Shown here: in pieces, positions 1-6,613 of the stretch
How positions within the stretch are numbered: the first letter of the stretch is position 1
Layout of the letters: the number at the start of each line of letters is the position of its first letter
NCBI GenBank assembly: GCA_044337015.1
Contig: JBIIOJ010000159.1
Span: 1 to 7,172 of the forward strand
Source: UBA4655 sp044337015
GTDB taxonomy: Bacteria > Planctomycetota > Planctomycetia > Pirellulales > UBA1268
Direction: 5' to 3'
DNA: 7,172 bases
The notes under the pieces: model-generated
The model's input: the letters and a program-made list of their open reading frames with translations, nothing else
Databases searched by the model: none
Told to the model about the DNA's origin: nothing
Program-made: the position numbers and the translations under genes

Positions 1-381
1 GCCGGCCCGCCGGTCGGTGATGAGCCCGCTGGCATCGAGCGTGCAGAAGTTGCCGCGGGCGGCGACGTCCTTCGGTCCGAGTTCGAAGCCGATGCCGGTC
101 GCCTCGAGCGCGCCGCGGCCGATCTTGAACACGAGCGGGTCGTAGCCGAAGAGGCCGAGGTGGCCGGGGCCGGAGCCGGGCGTGATTCCGGGAAGCACCG
201 GGATGCTCGAGCCGCTCGTGCCCCGGGCGGCGAGCGCGTCGAGGTTCGGGGTCTTCGCTGTCTCGAGCTCCGTCTTCCCGCCCGCCTCCATCGGCAGGCC
301 CCCGAGCCCGTCGGCCACCAGGAGCACGATCTTCGAGCCGTTCTTCTCGGCCAGTTCGCGGACCAGGTCGTGCGTCGTCAT
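1..381 (-). CDS. apgM: 2,3-bisphosphoglycerate-independent phosphoglycerate mutase, archaeal type (5' part)
   Basis: This is the N-terminal 127 residues of a cofactor-independent phosphoglycerate mutase of the archaeal (ApgM) branch of the alkaline phosphatase superfamily. The enzyme interconverts 3- and 2-phosphoglycerate in cytosolic glycolysis and gluconeogenesis. Visible motifs are the N-terminal metal-binding strand KIVLLVADGLGG (residues 17-28, Asp24), the TAKTPNLDALAARG segment (41-54), and the PGSGPGHLGLFGYDP block (68-82), whose Ser70 sits where the family has its phosphorylated serine. IGRGALEATGIGF (87-99) is also typical. The ATG at 381-379 is chosen because GGAGA lies seven bases upstream (389-393 on this strand) and the protein begins just before the first conserved strand. 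The gene is cut by the window edge. Full ApgM proteins are about 400 residues, so roughly two thirds is missing. It is divergent from the isomerase-like gene at 519. The family is well recognised; which of the two mutase families serves as the main glycolytic enzyme here cannot be seen. Confidence 0.93.
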   Translation of the reverse strand, partial: MTTHDLVRELAEKNGSKIVLLVADGLGGLPMEAGGKTELETAKTPNLDALAARGTSGSSIPVLPGITPGSGPGHLGLFGYDPLVFKIGRGALEATGIGFELGPKDVAARGNFCTLDASGLITDRRAG

Positions 382-388
382 CGGGGCG

Positions 389-393
389 TCTCC
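389..393 (-). promoter_or_regulatory. Ribosome binding site of apgM
   Basis: GGAGA on the minus strand, seven bases before the ATG at 381. It supports that start and shows that Shine-Dalgarno signals are used in this genome. Confidence 0.7.
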
Positions 394-504
394 AGGGTGG
401 GCGGTCGATCCAAAGCCACTGTTTTCCGAATCCGGGGCCGCATGTGCAAGAGGACGGAGAAGTCGCCACACTGGCCGCCATGAGTGTCATTCGCCCTCGA
501 CCCC

Positions 505-509
505 CGGAA
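505..509 (+). promoter_or_regulatory. Weak ribosome binding site of the isomerase-like gene
   Basis: GGAAG, nine bases before the ATG at 519. It differs from GGAGG at one position. Neither of the other in-frame starts (GTG 444, ATG 480) has a purine-rich site at a normal distance. The codons between 480 and 518 have few G or C third positions, unlike those after 519. Both facts favour 519. Confidence 0.45.
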
Positions 510-518
510 GATCCACTG

Positions 519-1544
519 ATGGTCGCGTCGGCCGCGGTCTCGGCCGACGAGGCGGCGGCCTTCGAGGCTGTCCGCGCGGCGATGGGCGGCGACGAGGTCG
601 TCCGCGGTCCGGCGGTGATGCTCGCGGACTACGGCACGAACCGTTCGGCGAGCGAGCTTTTTGCGCTGCTCGCGCGGGCGAGGCGAATTCGGGAATCGAT
701 CGACCGGCTCGTGTTCGTGGCGGCCGGCCCGTCGCACCATGCGATGCGGCTGCTCTTCGAGACCTGCTGCCACCCCTTCCACAACGACCTCGACCGGGGC
801 GAGCGGGGAGGGAGGCCGCGGCTGTTCTTCGTGGGAAACGACTTCGACGGAGATGTGCTCGCGGGGTTGTTCGATATCGTCGCGGGTGTACGGGCTGCGA
901 GCCGGGACGATCTCCTCGACCGCTTCGGCATCGTGGCCATCGACGATGGCGACGTCGACGGCACGGTGCGGGCGGCGTTGCACCTGCTGCGACCGGCGCT
1001 CGAAGGCGCTGGCGGGCCGCCCATGAGCCTTCCTGCGGAGCGGCTGACCGAACTGCCCGCTCCCGGGCTCTCTCCGTTCACCACAGCGACACTCCTCCCG
1101 GCGGCTGTCGTCGGGATCGACGTCGTGCGGTTGCTCGAGGGGGCTGTCGCGATGAACGTCCGCTTTGCGGAGGCGCCGCCGCCGACCAACCCGGTGGCCT
1201 TCTGCCTGCGGCCGGCGCCAGGGGCCCGGGGCGTGCGGCTTGCGTGCGTGGAATCCCGGCGGCTCGCCGCAGCCTCCCCGTGGCTCGATGCCATTCGCTC
1301 CGGTTCCACGGAATCCGCAGCCACGGTCGCGATCTCGATCGGCGAGCCGCGGCGGGACCCGCTTCTCGATCCAAGGGGAATCCCCTGGCAGTCGCGGGCG
1401 ACGCACGGCCACGACGTGGCGGCGATCCGGATGCCCCGTCTCGACGAGCATGCGATCGGCCAGTTGCTCCAGATGCTCGCGATCGCGACAGTGGTCGGGC
1501 GTCGGCTCGACATGGACCCAAGTGCCAACAAGTTGCGGCCCTGA
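519..1544 (+). CDS. Glucose-6-phosphate isomerase-like protein, probably without isomerase activity
   Basis: The 341-residue protein aligns by eye with bacterial phosphoglucose isomerase (PGI) over nearly its whole length. Matching stretches are the first SIS-domain strand and helix (DRLVFVAAGPSHHAMRLLFE, 62-81), CCHPFHNDL (83-91), RGGRPRLFFVGNDFDGD (96-112), TLLPAAVVGIDVVRLLEGA (191-209), PRRDPL (277-282) and the C-terminal PRLDEHAIGQLLQMLAIATV (306-325). The catalytic signatures are gone. The GGS loop is GPS (70-72). The phosphate-binding SKSGGT-type loop reads DDGDVDGT (142-149). In the GGR[FY]S signature the arginine position is Gly183. The C-terminal NPYGQPGVExxK motif is reduced to DPSANK (333-338). 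Usual PGIs are about 440-550 residues, so this one is short, partly through loss of the stretch that carries the catalytic Glu and His. Strong G/C third-position bias shows a maintained gene rather than a decaying one. I infer a pseudoenzyme, sugar-phosphate sensor or altered isomerase; the substrate is unknown. Alternative starts are GTG 444 and ATG 480. Confidence 0.82.
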   Translation: MVASAAVSADEAAAFEAVRAAMGGDEVVRGPAVMLADYGTNRSASELFALLARARRIRESIDRLVFVAAGPSHHAMRLLFETCCHPFHNDLDRGERGGRPRLFFVGNDFDGDVLAGLFDIVAGVRAASRDDLLDRFGIVAIDDGDVDGTVRAALHLLRPALEGAGGPPMSLPAERLTELPAPGLSPFTTATLLPAAVVGIDVVRLLEGAVAMNVRFAEAPPPTNPVAFCLRPAPGARGVRLACVESRRLAAASPWLDAIRSGSTESAATVAISIGEPRRDPLLDPRGIPWQSRATHGHDVAAIRMPRLDEHAIGQLLQMLAIATVVGRRLDMDPSANKLRP

Positions 1545-1597
1545 TCGGGCCTGTTGACGTCTGAAAACAAGCGTTTTGGCCAAGGCTTCGGTCCCGC

Positions 1598-1627
1598 TTG
1601 CCACGCTGCCCTCGCAGCAAGTATCTT
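1598..1627 (+). promoter_or_regulatory. Candidate sigma70-type promoter for the PEP-CTERM gene
   Basis: TTGCCA (1598-1603), an 18-base spacer and TATCTT (1622-1627) match the -35 and -10 consensus at five and four of six positions. It lies in the gap after the isomerase-like gene and would give a leader of about 60 bases before the ATG at 1697. In a GC-rich background this is a reasonable but unproven promoter. Confidence 0.4.
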
Positions 1628-1683
1628 TTCCCCCAACTGGTGGATACGCGAGGTGGGGCTACGACCCCCCGTAAGACGCGCTC

Positions 1684-1689
1684 GGGAGG
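1684..1689 (+). promoter_or_regulatory. Strong ribosome binding site of the PEP-CTERM gene
   Basis: GGGAGG, seven bases before the ATG at 1697. It fixes that codon as the start. The reading frame is open further upstream to an ATG at 1598, but the extra 33 residues would precede the signal peptide and overlap the candidate promoter, so they are left out. Confidence 0.8.
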
Positions 1690-1696
1690 CGATGAC

Positions 1697-4600
1697 ATGG
1701 TGTCCAGACGTTTTTTCCGACGACTGACGGTTGTCGTTCTTCTCGTGGCGGGGGGCTCTACGCCTTCTCAAACCTCGGCACAATCTGTGACCTGGATCGG
1801 CTCCGGCACGAATGCGAACTGGTCCACGGCCGCGAACTGGACGTCGTCGGGTACGGGTGGGCTCTGGGCTTCGGGAACCGGGATCAACGTCACGATCGGT
1901 TCGGTCGGTGGCAGCGGGACGTCGATTCAGAACCGAACTGATTACTTGAGTGGTGTCCGGATCGGCTCGTTGACGCTCGCTTCGCCGACGCTCTTCACCG
2001 TTTCGGGTTCGCCGATCTATCTCAACGGTCCGATCACCTCGACCGGTACCGCCGCTCGCTCCGTGCTCGCTCAGGTCAACCTCCAGCGTCCGACCACCAC
2101 GATCGACGTCGCCGCCGACTCAGGGCGTCTGACGCTCGGAAACATCGTCAACTCGAGCAGTTCGGCGGCGACGCTCCGTAAGACTGGCGCCGGCGAACTC
2201 CTTCTTTCCGGCTATTGGACTTCGGGATCGGCCACGACGTTCACCCTGGAGCAGGGAACGGTTTCGCTCGCCGCGGCGGCCCGGCAGGGATTCACTCCAC
2301 CTTCGTTCGTGGCGCTCGGAGCGGGCGGCAACGGCAACTTTACCGGGGGCGTGCTCCGGCTCGACGGGGGCAACCTGCGGGCGGCGGTCACCGGCTCCAC
2401 GCCCTTCGGGCCGCAGTATTTCATCGCGCCCGTCACGCAGGACACGATGCTCTCCGGCTCGAGCGTGAGCCTTGGAGACCCGACGGGTGGGATGAACGCG
2501 AGGCTTGGTTTTTACAACGGCGTTCGGATCGACGAGGCTTCGCGGGTGACGGTTCACAACGAGACCATTCTTTCCAGGCACATCAGCGGCACCTTCGGGC
2601 TGACGGTCTCGGGCACCGGGCGGCTGTCGCTCCAGGGGTCTGGCTCCGCTCCCGCCGCACGGCTCTCCCAGTTCACGGTCGATGCCGGTGGCGTCGGCGT
2701 GACGAGCATGTCTCTGGCAGGGCTGCCGTCCGCCGGCCTCACGCTCGTCAACGGCGGGCGGCTCGATTCGCTCTCGGGATTCTTGGTCGGCGGCACCAAC
2801 TCGCAGAAGATCACGATCGGCGAGGGCGGAGGCGTACTGCGAAGCGCGAGCCCGATGAGCTTCGCCGACATGATGATCCAAGCAGGCGGCCTACAGGGAA
2901 GCGGCACGCTGCGGGTCGAATCGACGCAGCCGCTGCTGCCGCCGAACATGCCAGCGGGCTACTACATTCAGCCGGGCCGGATCGTGATCACGGGATCGAA
3001 CACCGGATTCACGGGCAACACGCTGGTCAATGGCGGTGAACTGCAGGTGCGGTCGCTGGGTGGGCTGGGCAGCACGCTCCTCGCGGGCGGCACGCAGGCG
3101 ATCGACGTTCGGGCTGGGATTCTGACGATCTCAGGCTCGGCGAACGGGGTGACGCTGTCCCCCGATCTCTCACGGGTCACGGTCAGCAAGGGAGCCACGC
3201 TGAGACTCGCGAGCATGGGTTTTGGCACGTTCACGGTGACGGGATCGACCGTGCCGATGGCGCCGATCGCCGGCATGCTCGGGCTCGAAGCCACGACGCT
3301 CTCCGGATCGACCGCGGCGATCCGCGTCGCCAGCGGTGCGATCATCCAGAATTCGGGAATGTTCGCGTCGCAGGCAAACCTACGGACAAACCTCGCGTAT
3401 GCCTCGGCGGAAAGCGGCACGATCATGCTCGCGGGAACCTACATCCCCAACCGTCGGGCCATGTGGGGCGGGGAACTGGTCGTCAATGGCCAACTCACTC
3501 GTGAGGCTGGGGCCGGGGTGTTCGACCTGGAGATCAAGGGAGCCGGTGTCGTCATGGCGGTCGCCCAGAACTCTTTCGCTGGCCAGACGACGATCGACAA
3601 CGGCCGTCTCGTCTTGCAGCACGTCAACGGCCTCGGCGGGCCGGGGCGGGTGGTGACGATCAAGCCGGGTGCGCAACTCGACCTGTATGCGACGTTCACC
3701 TCCGGCAGCAGTCTGCCGACGATTGACGCCAGTTCCGCCGGCATGATCGGGATCGGTACGGGCGTGTCCGGCACGGTCGTCCAGTTGATGAACCGCGGAG
3801 CGAATTCGATCGGGCCGTCGTACTACGCCGACTACACCTACAGCTTGTCGTCGCTGCCGGCGGTGGACGGGGTCTATCGGTTCGGGACGGTGACCGCCGG
3901 ATCCGGGCCTTCAAACATGCAGCTCGCGCGGTCGTTCACGATCACGCAGGCTAACGTGCTCACTGGTTCGGCGTCGGTCGTTGTCGGCGGAGTGAAGGGA
4001 GACGCGTTCGGAATGGCCGGCAGTGCATTGACGCTCAGGGCCAACCAGAACTACACCGGTGGCACGCTCGTGAAGAAGGACTTCTTCCTGGCGGTCGATC
4101 AGGCCCTCTCGAGCCCGTTCGGAACGGGTACTGTCACTGTGGCTGGCGCGCTTCTCGCCACCGGAACCGGCGGCTCGTTCGTCAACGTGGCCGACATCAC
4201 GTCGCAGGTGACGTTCGCCAAGGGGGGTGAACTCTGGCTCAATAATGGAAGCGGCGTCAACGCGAACCGTTGGGGCGATACGACGCCGGTCACGCTCAAC
4301 TTCGGTGCGATTCGGATGTCGGGCCACTCGTCGCAGGCGGTCGGCGAGACTGTCGGCACGCTCGCCTATTCCGGTGGGGCGCGAATCTTCCTCGACAACG
4401 TCACGTCTTCGACGACCGTCCAGCCGTCGCTCACTGTTCAATCGCTCGCGCCCCAGGCTGGCACGCGGCCGACACTCGAGGTCTTCAAGACCTATGCCGG
4501 CCAGAAGGTCTTCGTCACCGAGACGCCCACGACGGTCGGTGCGGCAAACCTCATCCTGGGCGGGTTCGACCGGCAGGCCAACACGTTCCTCTCCTGGAAT

Positions 4601-5506
4601 TCCACGACGAAGGAGCTGGTCGCGGCGACGCCGACGATCACGGGCAGTTCGTTCGCCGGCTCGGACTCGTCGTCGTTTGTGAGCATCACGACGCCCGCGA
4701 CTCTGGCCACGAGCGCGACGGCAGGGGCCGTTCGAACCACGGCGAACATCAGCCGTTCCAATATCTCGGCAGCGCTGACGATCGGCGACGGCATCGTCGG
4801 TGAACTCATGATCGCAAGCGGCTTGGTGACGATCGCTCCGGACATCACCTTCGCGGGGGACGGCGTGCTCTTCACGGGAACGAACTCAAAGGCGACGCTC
4901 ACCGGCGTCGTGACCGCACCAAACGGCCTGATCAAGACCGGCCCGGGCGATCTCGTGCTCTCGAATACGACGGCGGTGGGCGGCGTCGGATCGCAGACGC
5001 TGGTCGTGCGGGACGGCCGTCTGAGCGGCAATGGCAGCCGGTCGTGGAACGTCGTCATCGAGGGAAGCGGCATCTTCGCTCCGGGTAACAGTCCCGAGGT
5101 TTTTCAGACCGGTGGCCTCTGGTTGAGCTCCGACACCGTGCAAGAGTTCGAGCTGTCTTCGCTCGATGCAGTGAGCGACAAGATCGTGGTCGCGGGCGAT
5201 CTTACGCTCGACGGCGTCATCGACATCATCGATTGGGAGGTGGACAGCCTGGGCACGATGGAGGTCGGGACGTATGACCTGATCACGTGGGGCGGAACAC
5301 TGACCGATAATGGGGTCACGCTTGGCGCTCTGCCCGACGGTTTCTTCGGATCGCTCAACGTGAACCTCGATCGGAACGTGCTCGAGTTCCAGGTGTTTTC
5401 GGCGGTGGTCGCGGTGCCCGAGCCGGCAGCGTGGGCGCTGCTTGCGGCGGGCCTGCCCTCGGCGTGGTTGTGGCGGCGTCGTTCGCGATCCCGACGCCGT
5501 GGCTGA
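1697..5506 (+). CDS. Secreted PEP-CTERM protein with autotransporter-associated beta-strand repeats
   Basis: This is a 1269-residue exported protein. Residues 1-28 form a signal peptide: basic RRFFRR, hydrophobic LTVVVLLVAGG, likely cleavage after TSA-28. The mature chain is rich in Gly, Ser, Thr and Ala, contains no cysteine that I can find, and begins with WIGSGTNANWSTAANW (33-48), an opening common in such proteins. Beta-helix repeats of the autotransporter-associated type recur: KTGAGELLLSG (162), NTGFTGNTLVNGGELQV (435), NSFAGQTTIDNGRLVL (625), NYTGGTLV (785), KTGPGDLVLSN (1080) with VRDGRLSG (1104), then FAPGNSP (1127). WGDTTPVTLNFG (859) and ETVGTLAYSGG (884) form another element I associate with planctomycete members. 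The end, VPEPAAWALLAAGLPSAWLW plus RRRSRSRRRG (1240-1269), is a PEP-CTERM sorting tail. There is no C-terminal beta-barrel. By family knowledge an exosortase would process the tail at the inner membrane; the ligand or role outside the cell is unknown. Confidence 0.92.
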   Translation: MVSRRFFRRLTVVVLLVAGGSTPSQTSAQSVTWIGSGTNANWSTAANWTSSGTGGLWASGTGINVTIGSVGGSGTSIQNRTDYLSGVRIGSLTLASPTLFTVSGSPIYLNGPITSTGTAARSVLAQVNLQRPTTTIDVAADSGRLTLGNIVNSSSSAATLRKTGAGELLLSGYWTSGSATTFTLEQGTVSLAAAARQGFTPPSFVALGAGGNGNFTGGVLRLDGGNLRAAVTGSTPFGPQYFIAPVTQDTMLSGSSVSLGDPTGGMNARLGFYNGVRIDEASRVTVHNETILSRHISGTFGLTVSGTGRLSLQGSGSAPAARLSQFTVDAGGVGVTSMSLAGLPSAGLTLVNGGRLDSLSGFLVGGTNSQKITIGEGGGVLRSASPMSFADMMIQAGGLQGSGTLRVESTQPLLPPNMPAGYYIQPGRIVITGSNTGFTGNTLVNGGELQVRSLGGLGSTLLAGGTQAIDVRAGILTISGSANGVTLSPDLSRVTVSKGATLRLASMGFGTFTVTGSTVPMAPIAGMLGLEATTLSGSTAAIRVASGAIIQNSGMFASQANLRTNLAYASAESGTIMLAGTYIPNRRAMWGGELVVNGQLTREAGAGVFDLEIKGAGVVMAVAQNSFAGQTTIDNGRLVLQHVNGLGGPGRVVTIKPGAQLDLYATFTSGSSLPTIDASSAGMIGIGTGVSGTVVQLMNRGANSIGPSYYADYTYSLSSLPAVDGVYRFGTVTAGSGPSNMQLARSFTITQANVLTGSASVVVGGVKGDAFGMAGSALTLRANQNYTGGTLVKKDFFLAVDQALSSPFGTGTVTVAGALLATGTGGSFVNVADITSQVTFAKGGELWLNNGSGVNANRWGDTTPVTLNFGAIRMSGHSSQAVGETVGTLAYSGGARIFLDNVTSSTTVQPSLTVQSLAPQAGTRPTLEVFKTYAGQKVFVTETPTTVGAANLILGGFDRQANTFLSWNSTTKELVAATPTITGSSFAGSDSSSFVSITTPATLATSATAGAVRTTANISRSNISAALTIGDGIVGELMIASGLVTIAPDITFAGDGVLFTGTNSKATLTGVVTAPNGLIKTGPGDLVLSNTTAVGGVGSQTLVVRDGRLSGNGSRSWNVVIEGSGIFAPGNSPEVFQTGGLWLSSDTVQEFELSSLDAVSDKIVVAGDLTLDGVIDIIDWEVDSLGTMEVGTYDLITWGGTLTDNGVTLGALPDGFFGSLNVNLDRNVLEFQVFSAVVAVPEPAAWALLAAGLPSAWLWRRRSRSRRRG

Positions 5507-5553
5507 CGCGACGTCCGACGACTACACTACCGGCCGGTTCGGGCGACCGTTTC

Positions 5554-5558
5554 GGGAG
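5554..5558 (+). promoter_or_regulatory. Ribosome binding site of the UPF0173 hydrolase gene
   Basis: GGGAG, eight bases before the ATG at 5567. It favours this ATG over the in-frame GTG at 5558, which overlaps the site itself. Confidence 0.7.
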
Positions 5559-5566
5559 TGTTTTCG

Positions 5567-6253
5567 ATGTCGATTGACCTGACCTGGCTCGGCCACGCGA
5601 CTTGGCTCGTGACGACGCCCGCCGGACGGCTCATCGTCGATCCCTTCCTCGACGAGAACCCCTCGGCGTCGATGCGGGCCGTCGATGTCGAGTGCGATGC
5701 GATCCTGCTCACCCACGGCCATTTCGACCATGTCGCCGACTGCGTCGCGATCGCCAAGCGGACGAAGGCGCCGGTGGTCGCGAACTTCGAGATCACGCAG
5801 TGGCTCGGGAAGCACGGCGTCTCCCACTGCCAGCCGATGAACCACGGCGGACGCGTGAAGGTGCCCGGCGGCACGGCGAAGATGGAACTCGCCTTCCATT
5901 CCTCGACGCTGCCCGACGGCTCGAGCGGCGGCAACCCCGGCAGCTTTCTGCTCGACCTCGGCGGCACACGAATCTTCATCGCCGGCGACACGTCGCTCTT
6001 CTCCGACATGGAGCGGATCGGACGGGCCGGCCTGGCCGCGGCGATCCTGCCGATCGGCGACGTCTTCACGATGGGGCCGGAGGACGCCGTCGAGGCGGTG
6101 CGGCTGCTTCGCCCGAAGCTGGCCCTCCCGAGCCACTACAACACCTGGCCTCCCATCGAGCAGGATGCCGCCGCCTGGGCCGCCGCCATCACCTCGCAGA
6201 AGCTCGCCGACGCCCGCGTCCTCGCCCCCGGCGAGACGACCCGCGTCGGCTGA
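5567..6253 (+). CDS. Metal-dependent hydrolase, UPF0173 family (metallo-beta-lactamase fold)
   Basis: The 228-residue soluble protein has the metallo-beta-lactamase fold and the length usual for UPF0173. The opening DLTWLGHATWLV (4-15) with His10 is a family hallmark. LIVDPFLDENP (22-32) follows, and the metal-binding HxHxDH motif is LTHGHFDHVAD (48-58, His50, His52, Asp54, His55). NHGG lies at 92-95 and HSST at 111-114. IAGDTSLFSDM (138-148) supplies the bridging Asp141, and LPSHYNTWPPI (187-197) supplies the last metal-ligand His190. All expected metal ligands are present, so the enzyme is probably active with two divalent metal ions. The natural substrate of the family is not established. 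It starts 60 bases after the PEP-CTERM gene and may be read from the same transcript, but no function links them. It is convergent with the Rieske gene. Confidence 0.93.
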   Translation: MSIDLTWLGHATWLVTTPAGRLIVDPFLDENPSASMRAVDVECDAILLTHGHFDHVADCVAIAKRTKAPVVANFEITQWLGKHGVSHCQPMNHGGRVKVPGGTAKMELAFHSSTLPDGSSGGNPGSFLLDLGGTRIFIAGDTSLFSDMERIGRAGLAAAILPIGDVFTMGPEDAVEAVRLLRPKLALPSHYNTWPPIEQDAAAWAAAITSQKLADARVLAPGETTRVG

Positions 6254-6259
6254 AGGACG

Positions 6260-6595
6260 TCACGCCGGCGACTCCGCGGGCGGCACACGGGCCTCGACCA
6301 CGTCGCCGACGACCCTCGTCTCGTAGACGTCGACCCTGAGGTTCGGGCTGTCGCACCACGCTCCGTCGCAGAGTCGAAACCGCCAGGCGTGCCAGGGGCA
6401 GACGACCGTCCCCTCCCGCAGGACCCCCGCGCCCAGCGAGGCTCCCATGTGCGGGCAGAGGTCGTCGATCGCGGAATACTTCTCGCCGTCGAAGAAGACG
6501 GCGACGAGCCTGCCGTTGACCTCGACGGTCTTGCCGGAGCCGGCGGGAATCTCACCCACGCCGGCGATCGGAAGAAAGGGACTGGTTTCATGCAT
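6260..6595 (-). CDS. Small Rieske [2Fe-2S] ferredoxin-like protein (NirD/ferredoxin-subunit type)
   Basis: The 111-residue protein consists of a single Rieske domain. The two cluster-binding boxes are complete: CPHMGASLGAG (Cys47, His49) and CPWHAWRF (Cys66, His69), separated by 16 residues. The start IAGVGEIPAGSGKTVEVNG (10-28) and the segment VAVFFDGEKYSAIDDLCPH (31-49) match the small soluble ferredoxins that donate electrons to oxygenases or serve as the small subunit of nitrite reductase. There is no signal peptide or membrane anchor, so it should be cytosolic. Neither a nitrite reductase large subunit nor a ring-hydroxylating oxygenase lies beside it, so its redox partner is unknown. 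The ATG at 6595 is chosen because family proteins begin about here. The frame stays open to 7066 only as antisense of the HAD gene. No Shine-Dalgarno site is visible; the transcript may be leaderless. The stop is six bases from the stop of the UPF0173 gene. Confidence 0.93.
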   Translation of the reverse strand: MHETSPFLPIAGVGEIPAGSGKTVEVNGRLVAVFFDGEKYSAIDDLCPHMGASLGAGVLREGTVVCPWHAWRFRLCDGAWCDSPNLRVDVYETRVVGDVVEARVPPAESPA

Positions 6596-6600
6596 GTCGT

Positions 6601-6606
6601 TACTAT
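6601..6606 (+). promoter_or_regulatory. Candidate -10 element for leaderless HAD phosphatase mRNA
   Basis: TACTAT fits the TAnnnT -10 pattern and ends seven bases before the ATG at 6614, so transcription would begin at or next to the start codon. No Shine-Dalgarno site is at a working distance. It overlaps the oppositely oriented element of the Rieske gene. No good -35 hexamer is seen. Confidence 0.4.
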
Positions 6607-6607
6607 A
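6602..6607 (-). promoter_or_regulatory. Candidate -10 element for leaderless Rieske mRNA
   Basis: On the minus strand TATAGT matches the TATAAT consensus at five of six positions and ends six bases before the ATG at 6595. This spacing puts the expected transcript start on the A of the start codon. There is no Shine-Dalgarno site between, and no clear -35 hexamer upstream. Confidence 0.45.
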
Positions 6608-6613
6608 GCGGGA

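Noticed and set aside
1537..1551. GGCCC-TGATC-GGGCC hairpin at the stop codon of the PGI-like gene, as a terminator
   Set aside because: The stem is only 5 bp and no U-tract follows. It may be chance in GC-rich DNA.
182..1564. Plus-strand open frame of 460 codons
   Set aside because: It runs antisense to apgM and then out of frame through the PGI-like gene. The product is low-complexity Arg/Gly-rich sequence.
1564..1577. AAAAC-AAGC-GTTTT inverted repeat after the PGI-like gene
   Set aside because: It is a weak 5-bp AT-rich stem, too unstable for a terminator, and has no further symmetry.
378..1604. Long minus-strand open frame (408 codons) opposite the PGI-like gene, and others at 629-1783 and 1078-1698
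   Set aside because: The products are Arg/Pro-rich with no recognisable domain. They are antisense shadows of a high-GC gene whose plus-strand product has clear PGI similarity.
1647..1680. Possible leader structure (GGGG-CTACGA-CCCC within flanking CGCG) before the PEP-CTERM gene
   Set aside because: The stems are only 4 bp, and no known riboswitch or leader motif is recognised.
1598..1696. 33-residue N-terminal extension of the PEP-CTERM protein
   Set aside because: The strong GGGAGG site and the typical signal peptide directly follow and precede the start at 1697. The extension would also cover the candidate promoter.
2120..2881. Minus-strand frames inside the PEP-CTERM gene (also 2554-2949, 3911-4441, 4492-5073)
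   Set aside because: They are shadows of a long, well-supported gene. Their products are compositionally biased and have no motifs.
5500..5528. Promoter-like TGGCTG...TACACT before the UPF0173 gene
   Set aside because: The -35 match is very poor and overlaps the stop codon of the previous gene. It is not better than chance.
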